Assembly: GCF_000190695.1 (NCBI RefSeq)
Contig: NZ_GL870929.1
Location: 771,976 to 835,975, forward strand
DNA: 64,000 bases
Source: Kingella denitrificans ATCC 33394
GTDB taxonomy: Bacteria; Pseudomonadota; Gammaproteobacteria; Burkholderiales; Neisseriaceae
Reading direction: 5' to 3'
The position numbers and the translations under genes are program-made. The notes beneath the pieces were generated by a model. That model was not told the DNA's origin and searched no databases. It was given only the letters and a program-made list of their open reading frames with translations. This document shows, one piece after another, positions 14,963 to 24,995 of this stretch (the first letter of the stretch is position 1; every line of letters starts with the position of its first letter).

Positions 14963-17110
14963 ATGCAGACAGCGTTCTGGAAACACGCCCCTTCATGGGC
15001 GGCAAAACTGGCTTACGGCATACTCTCCCTGGTATTGGCTTACTTGGGCGCGTATGCCTCACTGTACCGTTTTGCCAACCACGACGTGCTGTCGCAGCGC
15101 GCCAACAGTGCCATGCAAAAAACGGGATACCGCGTCACGTTCGACAAAAACATCCAGCGCTCGCTGTTCCCCCGCCCCACCGTTACCATCCGCAATGCGC
15201 GCCTGCAAACACCGCAGGGCGAAACCGACCTGACTATCGGCGAAGTGCGCGTCGGCATGGCGTGGAGCAGCATTTTCGGGCAGCCGGAAATTGAAAAACT
15301 GGTCTTGAACCACGCGGAAGGCACCGTGTACCGCACGGCCAAAAACGAATGGAACGTGGCTTCGTGGCTGCCGCAGGAAGAAGGCGGCGAACCCATACCC
15401 TCGTTCAACCGCATCATGATGAACGAAAGCCGCCTGAACATTACCTACGGAGCGCACCATTTTTCATTGCAAAACATCCAACTGCAAGTGTATCCGGCCA
15501 ACAACGGCCATGCCTACCGCATTCAGGCCGACACGCCCCATGCCGACTGGCAAAACCTGCATTGGCAGGCACAGGGCACGGCTTTTCTGCAACAAGGCAG
15601 TCTGCACCTGCCCGACATCCGTCTGCAATTCAACGGCAAGGCACAGGACTACACGTTCACAGGCAGCCTGCAATCCGCCATCCAGTGGCAGCACGAACAA
15701 TTATCGGCCAAAAATATCCGCATCACGGCGGACGGCGAGCAATACCAAACCCATTTGAGCGCCACCATCGACCAGCTGACCCACCGCCACAAAGAACAGC
15801 AGACCCTGCTCAAAAACCTCACCGCCACCGTCAATACCGCAACGGACAACCGTCAGATTCGCGGCACATTGCGCACCGCGCAGGCACAGTTTGACGAACA
15901 GCGCGCCCACAGCGACGAAATCCAGCTCAACCTGAACCACAGCCGCCTGAACAACACCCCGATCGTGCTCACGCTCAACAGCGGTTTCGACTGGCAGCGC
16001 GACACCGGCGTGAGCCTGAACAATTTCAAGCTCACCACGTTGCAGGGCAGCGGCCAGGAATCGCGTTTTTCCAGCGAATGGGAAGGCAGCCTGCACTGGC
16101 AGGACCAACGCCAATGGCACGTTCAGGCACGCGGTTTGCTCGACAGGCAGCCTGCACAGATTACCCTGTCCCACCAACCCGAACGGCTGGACGGCATCAT
16201 CAGCATCAACAAACTGGACTTGAACCCCTATGTGGGCCAATCCGACGCGGCAGACAGCCCGCTGGCCAGCTATCCCGAATGGCTCGCACATTCCGCACCG
16301 TGGCAAATGCAGTTGAGCATCGGCAACCTGATACTGCCGAAAACCGCGTTCAGCAATGTGCGCGCCACCGTCAAAGCCAACGAACGGCGCATTTCGTTCG
16401 ACCCGCTCAAAGCCGACTGGTATGACGGCCAAAGCACAGGCAGCCTGCACATCCTGAACCACAACCCCGTGCAATACCAATGGCAACAACACGCCGAAAA
16501 CGTGCAAATGCAGCCGCTGCTGCAAGACCTGTTTGCACAGAAACACTTGGCGGGAAAAGGCGAAATCACGTTGAAACTGCAAAGCCAAGGCGCACAAAGC
16601 GCGGAATGGCTGAAAAACCTTTCCGGCAGCTTGAGCGTGGAAGTGAAGGACGGCGAATGGAGCGGCATCGACTTCTCCAAAATCGTGCAGACTCTGACCC
16701 AGCGCCCCACATCGCCCGAAACGGACACCGCATCGAAAGTCATGCCGTTTTCCAACTGGACCCTCAGCGCCAGCATCCGGCAGGGCATCAGCCGGCACCG
16801 CCACCAAATCCTGTTCCTGCGGCCGGCCGCCGAAGTGTTTGCCACCGGCGAATTCAACCTTGCCGCGCATACGCTTAAAGAAGATATCGTGATTACCGGC
16901 AAAGACAGCACCACGCCGCTGCCCCTGCGCGTCAGCAACGAAACCGACGACGATTGGGACATCAGCCTGAATTACCAGAAAATTACCGAAGGCCTGAAAA
17001 CGCCCGAAGAAAAACAGCAGGCCATTTCCGATACGCTGAAACAGCAATGGCAATGGCTCAAACAGCAGTCGTCCGCCCAACCGGAACACAACGCCGCACC
17101 GAAGCCTTAA
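14963..17110 (+). CDS. AsmA family protein
   Basis: One N-terminal membrane segment (about residues 14-35) anchors a long periplasmic beta-rich part (715 aa). The N-terminal block GYRVTFDKNIQRSLFPRPT with IRNARL is typical of AsmA, and the C-terminal GEFNLAAHTLKEDIVITG is the AsmA_2-like end. AsmA proteins are bridge-like proteins of the envelope connected with lipid transport and outer membrane assembly. Several in-frame DUS fragments code GSLH and RQPA. Confidence 0.85.
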   Translation: MQTAFWKHAPSWAAKLAYGILSLVLAYLGAYASLYRFANHDVLSQRANSAMQKTGYRVTFDKNIQRSLFPRPTVTIRNARLQTPQGETDLTIGEVRVGMAWSSIFGQPEIEKLVLNHAEGTVYRTAKNEWNVASWLPQEEGGEPIPSFNRIMMNESRLNITYGAHHFSLQNIQLQVYPANNGHAYRIQADTPHADWQNLHWQAQGTAFLQQGSLHLPDIRLQFNGKAQDYTFTGSLQSAIQWQHEQLSAKNIRITADGEQYQTHLSATIDQLTHRHKEQQTLLKNLTATVNTATDNRQIRGTLRTAQAQFDEQRAHSDEIQLNLNHSRLNNTPIVLTLNSGFDWQRDTGVSLNNFKLTTLQGSGQESRFSSEWEGSLHWQDQRQWHVQARGLLDRQPAQITLSHQPERLDGIISINKLDLNPYVGQSDAADSPLASYPEWLAHSAPWQMQLSIGNLILPKTAFSNVRATVKANERRISFDPLKADWYDGQSTGSLHILNHNPVQYQWQQHAENVQMQPLLQDLFAQKHLAGKGEITLKLQSQGAQSAEWLKNLSGSLSVEVKDGEWSGIDFSKIVQTLTQRPTSPETDTASKVMPFSNWTLSASIRQGISRHRHQILFLRPAAEVFATGEFNLAAHTLKEDIVITGKDSTTPLPLRVSNETDDDWDISLNYQKITEGLKTPEEKQQAISDTLKQQWQWLKQQSSAQPEHNAAPKP

Positions 17111-17180
17111 TGACAACATGCAGGCTGCTTTCCAACGCGGCAGAACCAATTATCCGACCAACCCACACATCCGCAACACC

Positions 17181-17789
17181 ATGTTTACAGGCATTGTACA
17201 AGGCACGGGCAAAATCATACGCATCGCCCAACCCGCCGCCGATTTCCGCACCCACACCGTCCTGCTGCCCGAGCATATGGCGCACGATTTGCACATCGGC
17301 GCGTCTGTCGCCCACAACGGCTGCTGCCTCACCATCACGCAGATTCGCGACCGCGAAGCGGATTTCGATTTGATGGCGGAAACTTTGGCAAAAACCAATT
17401 TGGGCCGCCTTACCGAAGGCAGCGAAGTGAATTTGGAACGCGCCGCCCGCTTCGGCGACGAAATCGGCGGCCATGTGATGAGCGGCCACATCATCACGCA
17501 AACGCCTGTCACGCGCATCGAACAGAGCGAACACAACCGCACGCTTTGGTTCGCGCTGCCCGCCGAACTGAAACCATACGTCCTGACCAAAGGCTTTATC
17601 GGGCTGGACGGATGCAGCCTCACCATCGGCAGCGTTACCGAGCGCGAATTCAACGTGCACCTGATTCCCGAAACCTTGCAGCGCACCCTGTTCGGCAGCC
17701 GCCAAGTCGGCGATTGCGTGAACGTGGAAATCGACGCGCAGACCCAAGCCATCGTGGACACGGTCGAACGCGTGCTGGCGCAACGCTAA
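17181..17789 (+). CDS. ribE: Riboflavin synthase, alpha subunit
   Basis: It dismutates two 6,7-dimethyl-8-ribityllumazine molecules into riboflavin. The MFTGIVQGTG start is universal in the family, and the two lumazine-binding repeats (1-97, 98-195) are visible, each with a GCSLT or GCCLT motif. The start at 17181 is preferred over the upstream frame, which crosses a DUS at the asmA end. No FMN riboswitch is seen upstream. At 202 aa it is normal. Confidence 0.95.
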   Translation: MFTGIVQGTGKIIRIAQPAADFRTHTVLLPEHMAHDLHIGASVAHNGCCLTITQIRDREADFDLMAETLAKTNLGRLTEGSEVNLERAARFGDEIGGHVMSGHIITQTPVTRIEQSEHNRTLWFALPAELKPYVLTKGFIGLDGCSLTIGSVTEREFNVHLIPETLQRTLFGSRQVGDCVNVEIDAQTQAIVDTVERVLAQR

Positions 17790-17828
17790 AAAGCAGCCTG
17801 CACTTTGGCAACCTCCGGAAAGGACATC

Positions 17829-18758
17829 ATGGCTTCATCGGCCTTAAAACGCGCCCTCAGTGGCGTATTGCTTTTGGACAAACCCGTCGGCGTGAGCAGC
17901 AACACCGCGTTGCAAAAGGCACGCCGCTTATTTGGCGCGCAAAAAGCGGGGCACACGGGCGTGCTCGACCCGCTCGCCAGCGGCCTGCTGCCGATTTGTT
18001 TCGGCGAAGCAACCAAGTTTGCCCAATACCTGCTCGATGCCGACAAAGCCTACATCGCCACCATGAAACTGGGCGAAGCCACCACCACGGGTGATGCCGA
18101 AGGCGACATCATCGCCACGTCCGATTGCGCCGTGTCCGCCGAAGCCTTCCAAGCAGCCTGCACCCGCTTCACCGGCCCCGTCCGCCAAGTGCCGCCCATG
18201 TTTTCCGCGCTCAAACACGAAGGCAGGCCGCTGTACGAATACGCGCGCAAAGGCATTGTGATTGAACGCAAACCGCGCGATATCTGCATCCACGCCATCG
18301 ACATTGAAGCATTCGCACCGCCGCTGGCGCGCATTGCCGTGCGTTGCAGCAAAGGCACCTATATCCGTACCTTGAGCGAAGACATCGCCAAACACATCGG
18401 CACGTTCGCCCACCTCACCGCCCTGCGCCGCACCGCCACCGCCGGCTTTTCCATCGGCCAAAGCCACACGTTGGAAGCATTGGCGGAAATGAGCGCCGCC
18501 GAACGCGATGCCGTGCTGCTGCCGTGCGACGTGCTGGTGCAGCATTTCCCTTCGCTGGTGTTGGACGGCGAATCCATTGCCAAACTGCGTTTCGGGCAGT
18601 CGGTCGATGCGGGTGCAGGCTGCTTTGAAGCCGGGCAGCCCGTCCGTATTTATTCCGCGCAACACGATTGGATCGGGCTGGCGCATTACCGTGCCGACAC
18701 GCGCCGCCTCCACGCCCTCCGTTTAATGAACACCAGCAGTACGCAGCACACCTCATGA
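17829..18758 (+). CDS. truB: tRNA pseudouridine-55 synthase
   Basis: It converts U55 in the T-loop of tRNAs to pseudouridine. Catalytic Asp47 is in GHTGVLDPLASG, the LLLDKPVGVSSN motif is at 13-24, and the RCSKGTYIRTL box is present. The start at 17829 follows GGAAAGG. The gene overlaps the next by an ATGA. A DUS lies in frame (coding QAACTRF, near 18151) and another near 18610. At 309 aa the length is normal. Confidence 0.95.
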   Translation: MASSALKRALSGVLLLDKPVGVSSNTALQKARRLFGAQKAGHTGVLDPLASGLLPICFGEATKFAQYLLDADKAYIATMKLGEATTTGDAEGDIIATSDCAVSAEAFQAACTRFTGPVRQVPPMFSALKHEGRPLYEYARKGIVIERKPRDICIHAIDIEAFAPPLARIAVRCSKGTYIRTLSEDIAKHIGTFAHLTALRRTATAGFSIGQSHTLEALAEMSAAERDAVLLPCDVLVQHFPSLVLDGESIAKLRFGQSVDAGAGCFEAGQPVRIYSAQHDWIGLAHYRADTRRLHALRLMNTSSTQHTS

Positions 18759-19684
18759 CTATCCGCACGCACTACGACAACCTGCACGTCGCCCCCGATG
18801 CCGACGCGCAAACCATCCGCCAGGCCTACCGCCGTCTGTCCAAACAATACCACCCCGATTTGAACACCGACCCCGATGCCCACCGCATCATGCAGCTCAT
18901 CAACCAAGCCTACGAAGTCTTGTCCGACCCGCAAAAACGCGCCGAACACGACCAATGGATTGCCCAACAGCGCGCGGCCGAACGGCTCAAGGCACAAGTT
19001 CAGGCCATGCAGCAGCAATACGCCGCCGCACAAAAGCAGCCTGCACAATACCCGCCCGTCCCCACCGCGCCCGCCGCCGCACCGCCCGTGCCGCCACACA
19101 AAACAGGGCTGGTCATCCTGTTTTCCGGATTATGCCTGCTGCTGATGGTCGGGCTCGGCCTGCTGATTTGGGACCGGCAGGACAACCCCGAAACCGCCAA
19201 CCGCACCACCGTGCCCGCCGCTTCCGCCCCCGCAGAAACGCCCGTTTTCGGCCATATGGGGCAGCCTGCCGCCGGCACGGCCAACGCATCCGATGCCGCA
19301 GCCGCCAGCCTCGCCCAGATGAACTACATCCGCCCCTTCGCCGCACCGAACGGCAACCCCTTCCCCGACCGCGCCGCCTATATTGACGGCTATCCGCAGC
19401 ACATCGGGCAGGGCAACTACCGCATTTTTGTCGAAAACATCCGCAACTCGTCCGACGTATTCGCCCAGCTGTTCGCCGAAAACGGCACCGAACCGCTGCG
19501 CAGCTTCTTCATTCCAGAGCGCGGACAATTCGAACTGCCGCAACTGAACGCAGGCCGCTACCAAATCCGCTACCGCCAACTGGACGGCGGCGAACACGTG
19601 AACAGCGAAACCATCGTATTGCAAGGCAAGCAGCAAGAAGTAACCGTTTACCTGCAACGTGGCCGCGCACCCGTCACCTATTAA
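18755..19684 (+). CDS. J-domain protein with a membrane anchor
   Basis: A J domain occupies residues 5-70, with HPD at 33-35, so it should stimulate an Hsp70 (DnaK). It lacks the Gly/Phe and zinc regions of DnaJ. Instead it has a Gln/Ala/Pro linker (with an in-frame DUS coding QKQPAQ), a membrane segment at 118-139 and a C-terminal domain of about 90 residues, probably beta, on the other side. The start overlaps the truB stop (ATGA). Confidence 0.85.
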   Translation: MTIRTHYDNLHVAPDADAQTIRQAYRRLSKQYHPDLNTDPDAHRIMQLINQAYEVLSDPQKRAEHDQWIAQQRAAERLKAQVQAMQQQYAAAQKQPAQYPPVPTAPAAAPPVPPHKTGLVILFSGLCLLLMVGLGLLIWDRQDNPETANRTTVPAASAPAETPVFGHMGQPAAGTANASDAAAASLAQMNYIRPFAAPNGNPFPDRAAYIDGYPQHIGQGNYRIFVENIRNSSDVFAQLFAENGTEPLRSFFIPERGQFELPQLNAGRYQIRYRQLDGGEHVNSETIVLQGKQQEVTVYLQRGRAPVTY

Positions 19685-19722
19685 AAGCAGCCTGCACCCC
19701 CAACCCCACCGCCGAGAACACC

Positions 19723-21015
19723 ATGACCGACGCCATCCGCCTGCAACCGCGCACCCTGAAACCGCACAACACCGTCGCCCTGCCCGGCTCCAAAAGCATC
19801 AGCAACCGCACGCTGCTGCTGGCCGCCCTGTCCGACAACGAATGCGACATCCATTCCCTGCTCAAATCGGACGACACCGACCGGATGCTCGAAGCATTGA
19901 CGCAACTGGGCGTGCCGCTGGAACAGCGCGCAGGCAGCCTGCACGTGGTCGGACAGAACGGCCGCTTCCCGCACACCGAAGCCGATTTGTTTTTGGGCAA
20001 CGCCGGCACAGCGTTCCGCCCGCTCACCGCCGCCTTAGCCGTTTTGGGCGGCGAATACCGGCTGCACGGCGTGGCACGGATGCACGAACGCCCGATTGGC
20101 GATTTGGTCGATGCCCTGCGCTTGGTCGGCGCGCACATCGATTATTTGGGCAACGAAGGCTATCCGCCGCTGCACATTCACGCACGGCACAACACGCCCG
20201 TCCTCACCATCCCCATCAAAGGCAACGTGTCCAGCCAATTCCTCACCGCACTGCTCATGGCACTGCCGCTCACCGGCGACGCATGGCAAATCCAAGTCGA
20301 AGGCGAACTCATTTCCAAGCCGTATATCGACATTACCTTGAATTTAATGAAACAATTTGGTGTGAACGTGGAAAACCGCCAATACCGCACGTTCCACCTT
20401 CCCGCCGCCAGCCGTTACCACGCCCCCGCCCAACTGCACGTTGAAGGCGACGCTTCCAGCGCCAGCTATTTTCTGGCCGCTGGCTTGTTGTCCGGCAAAC
20501 CCGTGCGCGTTACCGGCTTGGGCAAACACGCCATCCAGGGCGACGTTGCCTTTGCCCGCGAATTGGAAAAACTGGGCGCGATCGTGCTGTGGGGCGATGA
20601 TTTCATTGAAGTTTCCCGCGCCAAAAACCAAGCCGTCCTGCCGTTTGATTTGGACGCGAACCACATCCCCGATGCCGCCATGACCTTGGCCGTGGTGGCG
20701 CTGGCCACAGGGCAGACCTGCTCCATCCGCAACATCGGCTCTTGGCGCGTGAAGGAAACCGACCGCATCGCCGCCATGGCCGCCGAACTGCGCAAAGTGG
20801 GCGCGACCGTGGTGGAAGAAGCCGAAGCCATCCACATCACGCCGCCCGAACAACTCATTGCCGATGCGCACATCGACACTTATGACGACCACCGCATGGC
20901 GATGTGCTTCTCGCTGGTTTCGCTGCTAGACGTGCCCGTCATCATCAACGACCCGCAATGCACGCACAAAACCTTCCCAACTTATTTTGACGTATTTGCA
21001 GGACTGGCGGCATGA
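19723..21015 (+). CDS. aroA: 3-phosphoshikimate 1-carboxyvinyltransferase (EPSP synthase)
   Basis: It is the sixth step of the shikimate pathway. LPGSKSISNRTLLLAAL near the start, LFLGNAGTAFRPLTA and the late YDDHRMAMCFSL block identify the enzyme; all substrate-binding regions are intact. At 430 aa the length is normal. A DUS in frame codes GSLH near 19930. Confidence 0.97.
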   Translation: MTDAIRLQPRTLKPHNTVALPGSKSISNRTLLLAALSDNECDIHSLLKSDDTDRMLEALTQLGVPLEQRAGSLHVVGQNGRFPHTEADLFLGNAGTAFRPLTAALAVLGGEYRLHGVARMHERPIGDLVDALRLVGAHIDYLGNEGYPPLHIHARHNTPVLTIPIKGNVSSQFLTALLMALPLTGDAWQIQVEGELISKPYIDITLNLMKQFGVNVENRQYRTFHLPAASRYHAPAQLHVEGDASSASYFLAAGLLSGKPVRVTGLGKHAIQGDVAFARELEKLGAIVLWGDDFIEVSRAKNQAVLPFDLDANHIPDAAMTLAVVALATGQTCSIRNIGSWRVKETDRIAAMAAELRKVGATVVEEAEAIHITPPEQLIADAHIDTYDDHRMAMCFSLVSLLDVPVIINDPQCTHKTFPTYFDVFAGLAA

Positions 21016-21023
21016 TTTGCCCG

Positions 21024-21068
21024 TGCAGGCTGCTTTTTGGCCGTGCAGCCCCCCGAAAGCAGCCTGCA
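21024..21068. terminator. DUS inverted pair after aroA
   Basis: TGCAGGCTGCTT (21024-21035) faces AAGCAGCCTGCA (21057-21068), starting nine bases past the aroA stop. Confidence 0.65.
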
Positions 21069-21168
21069 CGGAAAGCCTATTCTTTCTTAACGCAGATTTA
21101 CACATTATTTTATCTGTGATACGCTTAGCGCCGCTTATCCACGCCAAAGAACACACAAGGAAAACGCC

Positions 21169-22191
21169 ATGAACACACTACGTTTCACCGCAATCGGCCT
21201 GATGGCTGCCGGCCTGCTTGCCGCCTGCCAGCCAGATGCCGCACAAAAGCAGCCTGCACCTGCCGCCAGCGCTGTCTCTGCCGCCACCGGCGCAACCGAA
21301 ACCAAACGCATCGCCATCACCGCCATTGTGGACCATCCGTCGCTCAACGCCATTCGCCAAGGCGTGCTTGACCAGCTCAAAGCGGAAGGCTTTGAAGAAG
21401 GCAAAAACCTGCAAGTCGATTTCCAATCCGCGCAGGGCAACCCCAGCACCGCCACCCAAATCGCCAAAAAATTCGCTGGCGATAATCCAGACGTCATCGT
21501 CGCCATCACCACCCCCAGCGCGCAAGCCGTTGCCGCCGCCACCAAAACCATCCCTGTCGTGTTTGCCGGCATCACCGACCCGATTGGCGCAAAACTCATC
21601 CAAAACTGGCAGCCATCCGGCACCAACATCACCGGCACGTCCAACCACCGCAGCATGGAACCCGACCTCGCCCTCATGCGCGAACTGCTGCCCAACCTGA
21701 AAAACATCGGCTATGTATATAGCCCGGGCGAAGCCAATTCCGTCAGCATGCTCAACGACTTGCGCGAACAGGCACGCAAACAGGGCCTGAACGTGGTGGA
21801 AGCCCCCGCACCCACCACCGCGCAGGTGCTCACTGCCGCACGCAGCCTGAAAGGCAAAGCCGACGTGCTGTTCACCGTGCAGGACAACAACGTGGTGGCC
21901 GCATACGACTCCATGCATAAGGCCGCCATGGAAATGAAAATCCCGCTCATCGCTTCGGACACCAAATCCGTGGAACGCGGCGCAGCGGCCGCCATCGGCG
22001 TGAACGATTACAAAATCGGCTTGGAATCCGGCAAAATGGCCGCACAGATTTTGCGCGGCACGGCAGCCGGCAGCATCGCACCGACCAAACCCACCGAGTT
22101 CGAGCTGCACCTCAACGCCAAATTCGCCGCCGAACAAGGCCTGTCGTTCTCTGACGCTATCCGCAAACGCGCCACCCGCGTGATTGAATAA
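21169..22191 (+). CDS. ABC-type substrate-binding lipoprotein (TrpX-like, PF04392-type)
   Basis: The lipobox LLAAC puts the lipidated Cys at residue 20. The mature part has the type I binding-protein features of the ABC_sub_bind family, such as AITAIVDHPSLNAIRQG, VVFAGITDPIGAKL and NITGTSNH. Homologues bind aromatic amino acids or similar solutes. The permease and ATPase genes that usually follow are absent; the next gene is unrelated. A DUS codes QKQPAPAAS just after the lipobox, extending the linker. Confidence 0.85.
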   Translation: MNTLRFTAIGLMAAGLLAACQPDAAQKQPAPAASAVSAATGATETKRIAITAIVDHPSLNAIRQGVLDQLKAEGFEEGKNLQVDFQSAQGNPSTATQIAKKFAGDNPDVIVAITTPSAQAVAAATKTIPVVFAGITDPIGAKLIQNWQPSGTNITGTSNHRSMEPDLALMRELLPNLKNIGYVYSPGEANSVSMLNDLREQARKQGLNVVEAPAPTTAQVLTAARSLKGKADVLFTVQDNNVVAAYDSMHKAAMEMKIPLIASDTKSVERGAAAAIGVNDYKIGLESGKMAAQILRGTAAGSIAPTKPTEFELHLNAKFAAEQGLSFSDAIRKRATRVIE

Positions 22192-22212
22192 ACATACAAA
22201 TCTTTGCAAACG

Positions 22213-22242
22213 AAACCGCATTCCGAAGGGTGCGGTTTTTTT
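22213..22242 (+). terminator. Rho-independent terminator after the binding-protein gene
   Basis: AAACCGCA (22213-22220) pairs with TGCGGTTT (22231-22238) and is followed by a T run. It is one of the few terminators here not made from DUS. Confidence 0.9.
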
Positions 22243-22339
22243 CTTTATGCGGGTTTTATGATAAAGTAGCGCACTCTCCAACCATGGCCGATGCCGCAGG
22301 GCACGCGCCCCGCCCTATCAAGGAATAAGGACCCGATTC

Positions 22340-24268
22340 ATGTTTACGCGCAAAATCCTATTTGCCGCATTAGCCGCCTGCTTCACACTTTCCGCAGGCA
22401 GCCTGCACGCCGCACCGAACACGCCACGCAAAAACACACGACCAGCAACGCAAAAGCAGCCTGCACCCCAACCGTCCGGCCCCATTTTCCACCCCACCCG
22501 CCAAGTGCCGGTGAACGCTGCGGAACGCGCTGCCGAAATCGAACGCCGCCGCGGCATTGCCGAGCGCGCGCAAACCCTGTTCGGGTTGATGCTGGCCGAA
22601 ATCGCCTATCAGCAGTCGCCTTGGCAGACATTGCAGATGTATTTGTACACGCTCAACAAAACACCGTCTGCCGAAGTGGCCGAACGCGCAATGGAACTGG
22701 CAATTCAGTTGCGCGCCGATGGCATTGCCGAGCAGATTTACCAAAAATGGCAGGCCATCGAACCACAGCCCAGCCCCGCGCAGCAGCGTTTGCAGTTTGG
22801 CCTTGCTTTGGCAACGGGCGATTTCAAAGCGGCACTGGCTTCGCTGGACACCGTGCTGGCCAATGCCAATGACGAGCAGAAAAAACGGATTTTCCTGATG
22901 TTGGCGCAAACCAGCATTACACAGCCGCGGCTTGGCGAACAAGGCCGCAACGCCATCCACCGTGCGGCCGTGGCGAACAGCCATCTGACCGAAGCCGCCA
23001 TGACGGATATTTTTGCCAACGTGGGCAAAGGCGGCGACGAACGCTTGGCCATCGAAGCCTTGCAGCGCGTGGCGGCAAAAGATGCGGAAATCGATACCAA
23101 CACGCAAGTGATTATGCTGGTGCTGGTGCAGAACCACCCTTCCGTGCTGGCGCGATTTTTCGAGCAAACGCCGACCGATAAACTGGCCACTTCTTGGCGT
23201 GAATTGGAAGTGGAAAGCCTGATACGCGCCAAAGAGTTCGACCGCGTCACACCGAAATTGAACGCCTTGTTGAGCGATACGCCGTCCGCACGGCTGTATT
23301 TCTGGGCGGCGGCGGTGGAAATGGGCAAAAACCCGAAATCGCCTTTGGCTTTGTCGCATTTTGAAAAAGTGTACCAACTGGGCGATGACGAGCAAAAAAC
23401 CATGGCATCACTCAGCGCCGCCATGTTCCTGGCCAGCCAGGAAGACGATGGCGAAGGCGAAGCAGCACAGAAATCGTCTGAAGAACGCAACCGCCAAGCA
23501 TTGGCATGGCTGCAAAAAGCGCCGCTGAATACCCGCCACAATTTCGATGTGCACACGCTGTTTGCCGCGTTATATGCCTCCGAAAAACAATGGGCTCAGG
23601 CAGAACGCCATCTGCAACTGGCACAGAAAGAAGACGCGCAGAACGGGCATTTCTTCGATGCCGCATACCTGCAACGGCTGACCGTGCAAATCACGGCGCA
23701 AAAGCAGCCTGCACCCCGAGCCGTCGCCCAATTGAGCCGCCTGTTGCAACAGGAACAGCAACGCCACCCGCGCAACAACGAATACATTGCCGAAATCCTT
23801 TACCAACGCGCCCTGCTGTACACCGACAAACTGCAACAGCACAATCTTGCCGTGGTCGGATTGCGCCAAGTGTTGAGCCTGCGCCCGAATAATCCGGAAA
23901 TCCAAAACGCGCTGGGCTACACCCTGCTGATGACGGGCAACAAAACCCACGCTGCCGAAGCCATGGAGCTGATTCAGGCCGCGCACAAACAACAGCCCGA
24001 CAACCCCGCCATCCTCGACAGCTTGGGCTGGGCGTATTATTTGCAGGGCGATTTGGACAAAGCCTTGGAATATCTGGAATCGGCCTACCAAAAATTCAAA
24101 AACGCCGAAGTCGGCGCGCATTTGGGCACGCTGTATTGGCAGAAAGGCCGTCAAGACGAAGCGCGCAAAGTGTGGCGCGAAGGCTGGCAGAAAGAGCCGG
24201 ACAACCAGATTTTGCAGCAAACCTTGAAACAATTCGGCGTGTCCTTCACCGCCGGCAACACCCGATAA
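22340..24268 (+). CDS. Exported tetratricopeptide-repeat protein
   Basis: A signal peptide ends at GSLHA near residue 25. This stretch is coded by an AGGCAGCCTGCA DUS (22396-22407). The 642-aa protein is made of helical repeats; clear TPR units lie at about 520-620 (LGYTLLMTGNKTHAAEAMEL, LGWAYYLQGDLDKALEYLE). Two in-frame DUS code QKQPAP. It directly precedes lolB by seven bases, so a role in outer-membrane lipoprotein or envelope assembly is plausible but unproven. Confidence 0.8.
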   Translation: MFTRKILFAALAACFTLSAGSLHAAPNTPRKNTRPATQKQPAPQPSGPIFHPTRQVPVNAAERAAEIERRRGIAERAQTLFGLMLAEIAYQQSPWQTLQMYLYTLNKTPSAEVAERAMELAIQLRADGIAEQIYQKWQAIEPQPSPAQQRLQFGLALATGDFKAALASLDTVLANANDEQKKRIFLMLAQTSITQPRLGEQGRNAIHRAAVANSHLTEAAMTDIFANVGKGGDERLAIEALQRVAAKDAEIDTNTQVIMLVLVQNHPSVLARFFEQTPTDKLATSWRELEVESLIRAKEFDRVTPKLNALLSDTPSARLYFWAAAVEMGKNPKSPLALSHFEKVYQLGDDEQKTMASLSAAMFLASQEDDGEGEAAQKSSEERNRQALAWLQKAPLNTRHNFDVHTLFAALYASEKQWAQAERHLQLAQKEDAQNGHFFDAAYLQRLTVQITAQKQPAPRAVAQLSRLLQQEQQRHPRNNEYIAEILYQRALLYTDKLQQHNLAVVGLRQVLSLRPNNPEIQNALGYTLLMTGNKTHAAEAMELIQAAHKQQPDNPAILDSLGWAYYLQGDLDKALEYLESAYQKFKNAEVGAHLGTLYWQKGRQDEARKVWREGWQKEPDNQILQQTLKQFGVSFTAGNTR

Positions 24269-24275
24269 GCGCACC

Positions 24276-24890
24276 ATGAAGATGAAACCGATATTCCCCG
24301 CACTGGCCGCCGCGCTGCTGGCAGCCTGCACCTCGATGAACACCCCCGTGCAAACGCAGGCACAGCAAAAATGGCGCGAACAGCAAACCGAGAATCCGTT
24401 TGAAGCCAACGGTCGCATCGGCATTAAAATGCAGCAGACAGGCCATAACGCCAGCTTCGACTGGACGCGCCAAAACCAAGTGGAAACCTTGGACATCAAC
24501 ACGCCGCTGGGCAACACGGTGGGGCAGCTTTGCCGCGACAAAACCGGCGTCATCGCCACCGATTACAAAGGGCGGCAATACACCGCCGACACGCCCGAAG
24601 CATTGAGCCGTCAGCTGCTGGGTTACCCTCTGCCGCTGCAACACCTGAGCGTGTGGGCCAACGGCGAATGGGTCAAAGGCATACCGCATCGGTTCGGCAC
24701 GGAAGGCCAGTTGCAGCAGCTTGGCTGGCAAATCCGCCGCGAAGCGAACGAAGACGGCAGCGCACGCATCCTGCAACTGGAAAACGGACAATTAACGCTG
24801 CGCATGGTGTTCACGCAATACCAAACATTGGCCGACGATTCCAGCCGTCCGAGCCAATGCGCCGCACGCGCCCAAGCTGCCGCCCAATGA
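24276..24890 (+). CDS. lolB: Outer-membrane lipoprotein LolB
   Basis: LolB receives lipoproteins from LolA and inserts them in the outer membrane. The lipobox LLAAC (Cys18) is coded within a DUS-like word (24319-24330). FEANGRIGIKMQ, the ASFDWTRQ block and the C-terminal LQLENGQLTLRMVFTQY are typical of the family. At 204 aa it is full length. The stop codon shares its last base with a DUS (24890-24901). The ispE gene that often neighbours lolB is not here. Confidence 0.9.
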   Translation: MKMKPIFPALAAALLAACTSMNTPVQTQAQQKWREQQTENPFEANGRIGIKMQQTGHNASFDWTRQNQVETLDINTPLGNTVGQLCRDKTGVIATDYKGRQYTADTPEALSRQLLGYPLPLQHLSVWANGEWVKGIPHRFGTEGQLQQLGWQIRREANEDGSARILQLENGQLTLRMVFTQYQTLADDSSRPSQCAARAQAAAQ

Positions 24891-24954
24891 AGCAGCCTGC
24901 ACGTCTAACCGCAAGGTGCAGGCTGCTTTGACGGCCTATCCAAAGCAGCCTGCA
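24890..24954 (+). terminator. Three DUS after lolB, two forming a hairpin
   Basis: AAGCAGCCTGCA (24890-24901) pairs with TGCAGGCTGCTT (24917-24928); a third copy lies at 24943-24954. The first starts on the last base of the lolB stop codon. Confidence 0.75.
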
Positions 24955-24995
24955 CCCTGTTTCCAACTTCCGCCATCATTGAACAAGGATTCCCC

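Noticed and set aside
17118..17180. Longer N-terminus for riboflavin synthase
   Set aside because: The extension is coded by a DUS and adds residues before the universal MFTGIV start.
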